This document shows, piece by piece, positions 56,415 to 64,000 of a stretch of DNA of 64,000 bases. Each line of letters opens with the position of its first letter. Positions within the stretch are counted from its first letter, which is position 1. The translations under genes were made by a program, and so were the position numbers. This stretch comes from Melastoma dodecandrum (taxonomy: Eukaryota; Streptophyta; Magnoliopsida; Myrtales; Melastomataceae), in assembly GCA_029817715.1 (NCBI GenBank), contig JARUPY010000387.1:5890001-5954000 (forward strand), in the 5' to 3' direction. A model generated the notes under the pieces. It was given only the letters and a program-made list of their open reading frames with translations, ran no database searches and was not told the DNA's origin.

Positions 56415-56422
56415 CTTATATA
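56415..56422 (-). promoter_or_regulatory. TATA box of the viral promoter
   Basis: Reads TATATAAG on the - strand, preceded by GTGTC and followed by ACCCTCAG about 10 bases on; typical of caulimovirid full-length transcript promoters. A second TATA-like sequence, TGTATATA, lies at about 56,649-56,658. Confidence 0.55.
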
Positions 56423-56758
56423 GACACTCCTCATCCAAGGTTTCAGCCCAAGGCTATACTCCCTGCAAGGTTCTTGATCTTTCGATCTGACCTTCCGTTA
56501 GTCTTAACCAATGTTGATTAATTCTAACCACCTTACTCTTGGTTCCTTAAGGTATTCGGAGAGCGATTCAGAGATTTTCTTACTCAGAGTTTTTGAGAGA
56601 GAATTTCTCTATTTGATTCGCCTCCCCAAATGAGGTAGAGGGCTTGTGAATATATACACAAAGGAGCTGGTGCCTATGCACTGTTTGCCAGCTCAAAAGT
56701 AAAAGGAATCTAAACTGATGCAAAAGTTAGCGGGGTCCTAATGACCGACAAAAATGTC

Positions 56759-57565
56759 CTAGTCTAACTTTATACATCCATCTTCTCCCGTCTGCATAGG
56801 TGCGCTGTCCTGGGAGACTCCTTCCTTGTTGTTGGCGTTTGAATTCTCGCCAACTCCTTCTTTCTCCGAGAGTCCCGGTGGGTCTTGAACCGCATTAAGA
56901 ATTTGTTGGGTTCTCTCGTCATGCTCGATTTGCTGATTCAAGGTCTTGTCGGTGAAATCAGCAATCTTGCTCCAAACCTCGAAGGTGTCGGTTCGGAGGT
57001 GCAGCTCAGAGTTCTCTCGCCTCCAGAAGCTATCCAGAAGGTCGAGCATTCTCTGCCATCCTCGGTCTCCTGCTTGTTCATCTAGGAGGCTCAAATTTGA
57101 CCGAAGAATCGTGACAGTGATCATACCGTCACAGAGCACGTAGTATTCGTCCTTGCGGGCTAACACATGCTTCAGCACATCTTTGAGGAACTCAACCTTT
57201 ATGGCCTTACGGACAGTTTTGTCCTTGTAGTATTTCCACCATAAACCTCTCTGATCGAGGTCCTGTCGTTGAGGTTCCATCAGACGTCTACTCTCACATG
57301 GATGGATATCCCATACTTGCAGATTTTGAAGTATTACCTTCCCATACTGCGGATGGTCTTCCTCCTCCATTATTGTGCTAGTAATCAACGCCGTGGCATA
57401 CTTTGGTCCGTAGCCTAGGCATCCGAGTACAAACCTTACTAACGTAGGCAGGGGTGCCATACATTCTGGATCGGATCTGTCGATTTCCAGTATGTCTACA
57501 AACCCAGCATCACATAAGGCGCTGCTACTCCCACCATATCTGAGTGAATTCTCAGATACGGCCAT
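56759..57565 (-). pseudogene. Viral second coding region, 3' part in a shifted frame
   Basis: An open stretch of 268 codons in a different frame from 59,061-57,496, overlapping it by about 70 bases. It contains FVLGCLGYGPKYATALITST, GLWWKYYKDKTVRKAIKVEF and an acidic end EDGCIKLD. It has no recognised domain. It could be a separate ORF or the continuation of ORF2 after a frameshift; the absence of a clear initiation context favours the second view. Confidence 0.5.
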
Positions 57566-59061
57566 TTCCCCGATATCCAGTGTAGATACGGTTGAAGTAC
57601 AGTGTTTTCCTCAAGCGAGGATTCACTCATGTCCAATACTACCTTTGGGACGTCATAATCCCTAATTTCCCCCGGTATTATAGACATCGTTGTGGAGAAT
57701 ATCTGCTGCCTTTCTTTCTCAACTCGAGACAGCTCCTCCTCACCTGAAGCCATAATCGATAGCTTATACTCCAGATCTTTGATGTACTCAACGGTCTTTC
57801 TAGCGAAAAACTCAATCTGGCGTTTATCATCATGTTTGATGCCACCCATGAGTCCTCCACAGACCACAGCCGCATCCCAACTTAGGGATTCGTCCTCAAA
57901 TGAGTCTTCATCAAAAAACCAGGATCCTCCTAGATCCTCTTGGGTTTTCCCAACATGGCCTTTGCCATCGTGGTTTTTTCCACCGTGAGTGTTTTCACCA
58001 GACTCCTTGACTGAGTCTCTTACAGGAATTGCTTCCTCAAGGCTTTCTTTCTTTTCAAGATCACCTTTCAATGCTGCGTAAGCACTTCCGAAGTCGAAGT
58101 ACTGCTCACACTCCATTTCAGTCGCTTCCTCTAGTTCTCCCCTAGGTTCAGGGTCTACCACTTGAATTGGCTCGCCTATTATGGCCTTAAACTTAGCCTC
58201 TTCCTCAGCATACTGTGTTTCCATATTCTCCTTTTGTTCCTCCTTGCTTTTTAACAAAGCCTTGTAGGATTTCACAGCTTGATTAATGGAAATTTTCTGC
58301 TTTTTGGCTAAGTGGTTTCGGCAGTAGTTAAACTGCTCCATGGTAAAAGGAGACCACCAAGGTTCTTCAACCTTTCCATCCTTCTTAGGACCATCCTTTA
58401 CAGAATCATCCCCTCTGGGAACAGAATACCCAAGCCTCTTGGCTTTCCTCTTCTTCCTGGCCTTCTCTTCTGATTCGGCTTTTGCCTTGTCTCTCAGATC
58501 TGCCATTTTCACATCTCTTCTGGAGATTTCCTCCTTCGGATCTGTCATCTTCTTTTGAAGATCTTTCTTCACATCTCTTTCAGAGTCGGTGTTACCCTTC
58601 TCCTTCAGATCTGTCTTCCCTTCCTGGAAAACTCTCGCTTTTTCCTTAGGATTGGTTATTACCTTTCCCTTAGATCCAGCCTTCCCCTTCTGGGATTCTT
58701 TCGCCTTTCCCTTAGATCTAGCCTCAGCCTCCTTGGGATTAGCCATCTCCTTCTGGAGATCTGGTTTCGCTTCACTCTTGGAGTCAGTTTTTGCTTTCTC
58801 CTTAAGTTCAGCCTTCCCCTTCTGGGAATCCGTAGTTTTCAGCTTCTTGGGACATTCGTAAGAACGTTGCCCTAGTTGCTTGCACTGCCAGCAGAGCACT
58901 GCCGCTTTCGTTCCTGAAACGGAACCAGCATCACTATGCTCACCGTCTCCCTTATTAGGACATGCCTTTCGGGAGTGTCCCTCCTTCTTGCATCCCCAGC
59001 ATATCTTTCTCTTTGCAGCAGGATCCATCTGCAGAGTTTTTAGAAAGAGAGGTGTTTGCAA
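57496..59061 (-). CDS. Viral ORF2, Zn-knuckle and lysine-rich protein of unknown function
   Basis: The likely start is MDPAAKRKICW at 59,028; the open frame extends to 59,061. Two N-terminal knuckle-like motifs follow: CWGCKKEGHSRKAC is a normal CCHC, while CWQCKQLGQRSYEC has Gln in place of His. Then come ~150 residues of Lys/Glu-rich imperfect repeats (KGKA, KEKA, KEEA units), a WWSPFTMEQFNYCRNH segment, a probable coiled coil and an acidic end. It overlaps the end of the polyprotein frame by about 107 bases, arguing for compact translation. I know no assigned function. The frame closes at 57,496 just after the neighbouring frame opens. Confidence 0.65.
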   Translation of the reverse strand: MQTPLFLKTLQMDPAAKRKICWGCKKEGHSRKACPNKGDGEHSDAGSVSGTKAAVLCWQCKQLGQRSYECPKKLKTTDSQKGKAELKEKAKTDSKSEAKPDLQKEMANPKEAEARSKGKAKESQKGKAGSKGKVITNPKEKARVFQEGKTDLKEKGNTDSERDVKKDLQKKMTDPKEEISRRDVKMADLRDKAKAESEEKARKKRKAKRLGYSVPRGDDSVKDGPKKDGKVEEPWWSPFTMEQFNYCRNHLAKKQKISINQAVKSYKALLKSKEEQKENMETQYAEEEAKFKAIIGEPIQVVDPEPRGELEEATEMECEQYFDFGSAYAALKGDLEKKESLEEAIPVRDSVKESGENTHGGKNHDGKGHVGKTQEDLGGSWFFDEDSFEDESLSWDAAVVCGGLMGGIKHDDKRQIEFFARKTVEYIKDLEYKLSIMASGEEELSRVEKERQQIFSTTMSIIPGEIRDYDVPKVVLDMSESSLEENTVLQPYLHWISGKWPYLRIHSDMVGVAAPYVMLGL

Positions 59062-62000
59062 GTTCTCTAGAGAGAGAGTCAGCTATTATGTTGTGGTCGG
59101 ACTTAATGTCTTCTACCTCATATTTATAATAGCTTAATTGTTCCTGCAACCTTAAGAGTCTAGTTTGCCTAGCTTCCTTAAGGTTCAGACTCATAAACCT
59201 TTTTACATAGGTCGAGTCAGAGCGCACTAAAAATTCTTTCGGTACCAAAAAGATGTAAAAAGCCTTTATCCCGTATTTTAAGGCTAATACTTCCTTTTCA
59301 TGTATCGGGTATCGTAATTCGTACCCCTTGAAGCTTCTCGACCAGTATTTGCACACTGGTTCTGGTTTTCGTCCTCTAATTTTGAGGACTGCTCCCCAAA
59401 ATCCTTCAGAAGCATCAACTTCCAAGACTAACTCGTCCTTGTCAGAAGGTAAAGCTAGTTGTGGTAGATCTTTTACCTTTGCTTTAATCCTTCTAATGGA
59501 TTGAGTGTCTTCATCTTCCCATTTCCAAGGATTTGTAGAAGAGGTTTTCTTCGCAATCCTACCCAAATCTCTGGAAAGATCTTTCACAAACTTTCTTGCA
59601 TAGTTAGCGCATCCACAGAATCTTTGAACTTGCTTTCTATCCTCAAGTCAGTCAGGAAAATTAATTATTTTCTCAGCAATATGATTTTGCAGTTTAATTT
59701 TTTCCTGCTCAATCTCCATGCCTAGAAAATTAACTGATTCCTTAAACCATTCTATCTTTTTCTCTGATAGAATCATGCCCTCTCGCCGGAAGACATCAGT
59801 CACCTCATCAAGGTGTCTCATGTGTTCATCTTCAGTCTGACTGTAGATTAGCACATCGTCAATATAGACCGCACAAAATTTTCGGACTTGCTTAAAAGCA
59901 TTATCCATCTTGTGCTGAAAAACGCCTGGAGCATTCTTCAGGCCGAACGGCATTACCAGCCATTCAAACATTCCTTGCGGAGCATTGAAGGCAGTTAGAG
60001 GAACCGATTCTTCCTCCATCTTGACTTGCCAGTATCCACTTTTCAAGTCAAATTTAGAGAAGAACTTTGGTTGGCTCAGACTTATCCTGTCAATTAAATC
60101 TCCTGCAGTGGGAATCTTATAGCCATCGTCTTTTGTAGCTTTGTTAAGCTGACGATAGTCTATAACCATTCGTGCTTTACCTCGCACTTGCTCGGCATGA
60201 TTAATAACCATAAAGGCAGGACTAGAATGTGGATTGTAACTGTCCCTAATCAAGCCTTTCCCAAGCAACTCAGGAATTTGATTGTCAAACTCCTCAACCA
60301 TCTCAGCCGTATATGTAATATTTCTGGTTCTTATAATGGTTCCGGGATCTTTCAACTCTAGTCTAGCCCTGAGGCCATTTCGAGTCCATAACTTCAGTGG
60401 ATCTTCACTAAAATTATCGGCTAGTTTTATTAGGAACTTATCCCATTTCGTTCCTGTTAACTTGACAGCCATACACACTTCTTGTTTTGGAAACAAGTCG
60501 TCATACCAGTTAGAACTTCTGGTATTCGTTGGAGAAAACAGGGTTTGTTCCCATGAATCGTTTTCATCCAACCATATATCACCACGTTGAGCTCGCACTC
60601 TAAAAGCTCTTTCACATGGGATATCGCCACAGTATTCTGTCCGTTTTACCGGATAAAAGCCAAATTTTAACCGAAGTCTAGGCTCTTGTAGAATACTTAT
60701 CTTTATACCACCAATGGAAACATCATTTTCATTCTGCACAAAAGGAAGGTTTTCCTTCTGTCCCTTCAAAAAGGCGTTACCAATAATGATGTCGGCCTCT
60801 AGTAAAGGATGTGCAAGAATCTCTTTAATGATGAACTTTTGTCCACCAATAAAGACAGGCACGTTACTTGCCTTATGACCAACAATTGTGGCCATACCAT
60901 CGACGTTAACCATGTGGATGGGTTTTTGCAGTGGTTCCCACCACTCATCTGGTAGAGCATTGAGTCTAGCACAAGTTATGCTACACCCAGTGTCTATCAA
61001 AGTATCCAGAGAATACTCATAGTATCCAGGAAATTTGAAAGTTAGAGCCACATATGTACTCATGTCTTTCTTCCTAACACTAAACCCAATATTCTCAGGT
61101 ACCTTCTGGGATGGTTCTATCATCCTCCAGATATCGTCTATTGGTATAGACCTTTGCTCGGCTATTTGTTCAATAACCTTACAAACTTCAGGAATCTCAG
61201 ATAAAGAGTTACCAGTGTTGGCTACTCTTAACATCCGTATAGAGTCCTCTCTCGGTTGATCTACAGGGTCTTCATAGACTGGTAATGATACTTGTCTATA
61301 CCCTACGATTCTACCCGTATGTTGTGACGGGGTTCTCGAATCAACAGATCTTCGAGATATCTCTTCTATTAGTGGAGGTGCACTTGCAACCTCTGGTCGA
61401 GAGACTATTACGTCTTCTCCCACATCACTAGCTCTTGAAGAGACTTCAGAGGGCGCTCTATTGAGCGGTTCTCTCAGGATTGGCATCCTCACAGGCAAAT
61501 GCCTATCAGCTCTTTCGCTAAGCATAGGCAAATGCCTATCAGCTCTTTCATTACCCCTTGACGGATCTCCCAACATAAGAGTAATTTCATTGCCCCTTTG
61601 TCGGATGTTTGCCGCACTAATGGGCCTAGAGCTACTACCAGGTTCAGTCATAACCCAACTCCTTGGCCAGGTTAATTCCAATGGATTCACCTCACGCCTA
61701 TGGAACTGTTGGTAGTTGTTATGACCTTCCTCGAACAACTCTGTAAGTCTAGAGATGTTCCTCACACCAGGACTGGTGGTATTTACCAATCGGTAAATTA
61801 CCCTAGTGTGATACGCCAAATACTTGGCCTGGGGATTCATACGATCCATATTCATCGACTTGATTCTTAAGGTCAATGACGTCCCCAAACAGCGATCATT
61901 CAAAGCCATCATAAAGTTTGGATGGACTTGGAACCATACAGGGCCATGTGCAAGGTTTGCCTGTACACCTGATATCAGCTGATCTCTAAACTCTCGCCAA

Positions 62001-64000
62001 CGTTTATCGATCACTGCTGCTACCACAGGACTATCCGCTGGTAAATGAAACAGTGGGACTAATCCTATCTGGATCAACCCAATGTGTATATAGTTATATA
62101 CACCTCTCGTGTTACGCATGGTATCTCTTATGTGTTGTACATTTAAGAGTGGGATATCCAAAGTCTCAAGCTCAGTGCTCGTGACTTGTGACGTTGCCTC
62201 GGTCTGCGATATATCTATGGTGGATCGAAACCTAAATCTCGATACTTCATAAATTTCTCTCGCATTGATATTTGGCAACCTCCATTCCAGGATTGACTGG
62301 GATGGATCTTCGTACTGGTGGGTTTCCTCCAGTACCTGATTCGTTGTTTCCAATGGAACCAACTCATCACCATCTCCTTCTCTTTCTGCTCTCATCATGA
62401 ACAGATGTTCGGTCCAGAGATCAGAATCATCTTCTGAGTCTGTATCATAATCAGACACAATCTCATAAATCGATTCTACTTTCGAGTCTAAGTCGGAAAT
62501 TTCTTGCTCATCAATTGGTTCATAAGCAAGGACTTCTTCCTTTTGACTCCTGTCATCCAGGAAGACCATACGGAGTCTTTCTCTCCTTTGGTTCTTCTTC
62601 GGACGACTATCCGCTTTGTGGTCTTTTGAACCACAAAACCAGCAGCAATTACAACTGCTCAAAGGTTTTCCCTTAGGACATTTAGGCTCTCTTCCATGCT
62701 TTCTCTTGAAAGCATCGATCCTATCTTTATCCTTCAGGTTATCCTTTCTCCTCACAAACCGTCTTGGTTTGTAAGCAGGGCCTCCCCTTTGCTTATGCTG
62801 GACGTCCTTCTTGGGCCAAACTTTTCTTTTGTTGTATCCAACAAACTTCCTCTTACGAGGAAAGTTCCCTCTCTTCAAAGAGTCTCCTGGAGTACTGCGA
62901 GTATCGCATCCATACCTTCCAGGCACGTACTCTATCTGAGAACAACAGCTCTTATTCAGGTAAGGTAGCTTCTTAGCTGCCTCTTTCACCTGGAGCTCAG
63001 TACATGCTTTACACATTGCGTACTTCACTGCCTGAATCTTACCTCCGAGTCCAGAGACAATCTTTTCCTCACTCAGGAGTAATTCATAGGCCTTTTGCGC
63101 AACTTCCGGCCAAGGTTCAGGAAGTTTTGCAAAAAAGGTTCCTAATATGAACTGTTGTGATACTACATCCAGATTGTAATAATACTTCTGGAATTCACAC
63201 ACATAGCTATCAAACCAGCACATATCACAGATCTGTAGTTTAACCAGAGCGGTCAATGACTGCTCTTTTTCCACAGTCTCAGTGGATAACGAGAAACCAC
63301 AGAACTCTCGTTTCAGGGCATCAGCTATTATTGCTAATACACCGTCAACCGTCAGCGCTTGATCTATCTTTTCCTTAATGTCTGTGTGTGCCACTAAGGT
63401 TTTCCAGTATTTTTGTGCTGTACCTATGAGGGCTGCTACACATAATTCGTAGACTGCCCCAGGAGGTACTCCTCCTGCAGACGCCGTCATCCGAATAAGT
63501 GATAACCATTCATCTATCTTTTCAGATACGTGTTTTTCACAATCAATGTCTAGAAAAGCACCAGGGGTTACTATTGGCCTTAAAACATTATCCCTTGGGA
63601 CAAACTCTTGTTTAGTCCTATGAGGATAGTCGGGCCTGTAAATTTCCCTCTTCGCAGTCACCAGTTCGTTAAACGTTCTGTTGTCTAAATGAACTGGAGT
63701 GTCTTCTGCCAGACCTACGGCTTTCCTTAGGTCTTTTGCCAACTCTCCACTCTGGGAGTTCAAGTTTGCACTTCGCTTTTGTGAGTCTAAAATGAAAGGA
63801 GCTACCGACTCTCTATACATTTCATCCACACTCTTGCCTTGATTCTGTTTAGAATTTCTTCCTCCCAGATTCAATCTTTCGACTGGTTTTCCCGTAGTAC
63901 TTTCCAGTCCAGAGGTCGCCTCGGCTTCAGGTCTTTTTAAACCTCTTTCTCTTTCCAGAGCGTCTAACATTGTGTTTACAATGGAGCCTACTTCCTTTGC
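58955..64000 (-). pseudogene. Viral polyprotein: capsid, movement, protease, RT and RNase H domains, one in-frame stop
   Basis: The frame is open from the window edge through ATG 63,970 to TGA at 59,650-59,648, then continues in the same frame to 58,955. Approximate positions counted from ATG 63,970: capsid-like region 110-340 (QKYWKTLVAHT, FGTFFAKLPEPWP-like), basic then zinc-knuckle-like NCCWFCGSKDHKADS at ~440 (last ligand Ser instead of Cys), acidic stretch, movement protein ~610-740 (IHIGLIQIGLVPLFHLPAD), aspartic protease DTGCSITC ~990, reverse transcriptase ~1,200-1,430 with YIDD ~1,368, then RNase H after the stop (VLEVDASEGFWGAVL; SDHNIIADSLSR). The only disabling lesion seen is that TGA between RT and RNase H. 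The upstream start is uncertain because the open frame runs off the window. Confidence 0.88.

Larger units (their letters stand above)
55818..64000 (-). mobile_element. Endogenous pararetrovirus (Caulimoviridae), nearly full-length, cut by window edge
   Basis: On the - strand: a large polyprotein gene entering from the right edge, a second coding region (59,061-56,759), a leader with TATA boxes and a small coiled-coil frame, ending with the tRNA-Met-type primer site at 55,818-55,829. Capsid-, movement-, protease-, RT- and RNase H-type domains identify the family; no integrase and no LTR are present, unlike the copia elements. A two-ORF layout resembles Florendovirus-type endogenous viruses, but I cannot exclude other genera. 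Terminus at the primer site fits integration of linear or gapped viral DNA. Confidence 0.88.

Overview
This is 64 kb of a flowering-plant nuclear chromosome. Small intron-rich genes of plant-specific families (Ninja/AFP, X8 callose-binding, PMT-type methyltransferase, group IIc WRKY) sit at both ends. Between them lies a thick bed of LTR retrotransposons, a satellite array and, at the right edge, an integrated plant pararetrovirus. All calls are from reading the sequence; no database or alignment program was available. Exon boundaries were worked out by hand from splice signals and phase.

Genic left arm (1-15,300). The terminal exon of a Ninja-family repressor (163-563, +) is followed by a serine-rich plant protein exon with a one-base frame break (1291-2113, -). 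Next is an X8/PDCB-type GPI-anchored protein gene (3165-4294, -). A roughly 970-bp element with ~300-bp terminal inverted repeats has captured the end of a HOOKLESS1-like gene (5544-6515); it looks like a Pack-MULE and sits just upstream of a five-exon EAF7/CT20 gene (6682-7531, +). An eight-exon PMT4/PMT5-like methyltransferase (8513-11553, -) and a twin-Cx9C mS37-like mitochondrial ribosomal protein gene (14939-15272, +) complete this arm.

Repeat-rich centre (about 16,200-49,405). In order: a ~326-bp direct duplication, a Ty3/gypsy LTR plus gag relic (+), a truncated Ty1/copia element (-) with repeat-rich LTR, a copia pol relic (+), an exact-period 166-bp satellite array fused to a second copia relic (+) with its 3' LTR, a solo-like LTR (-), an internally deleted copia element (-), and one structurally complete copia element (40,753-49,400, +) with two 1.7-kb LTRs and a perfect 5-bp target duplication. 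The reading frames of the complete copia and the gypsy gag are closed mainly by TAG/TGA stops rather than frameshifts, as expected of methylated, deaminating copies.

Right arm (49,400-64,000). A WRKY gene (52,086-53,382, +) has its WRKYGQK exon but no zinc-finger exon in the window. About 2.4 kb downstream begins an endogenous Caulimoviridae copy (about 55,820 to the window end, -) with a nearly intact polyprotein of more than 1,660 codons, a second ORF in two overlapping frames, TATA boxes, and a tRNA-Met-type primer site exactly at its terminus.

The host genes are unrelated housekeeping or regulatory genes rather than a pathway. The main interest is how mobile DNA has captured, split or abutted host exons, together with two non-canonical splice donors in otherwise well-formed genes.
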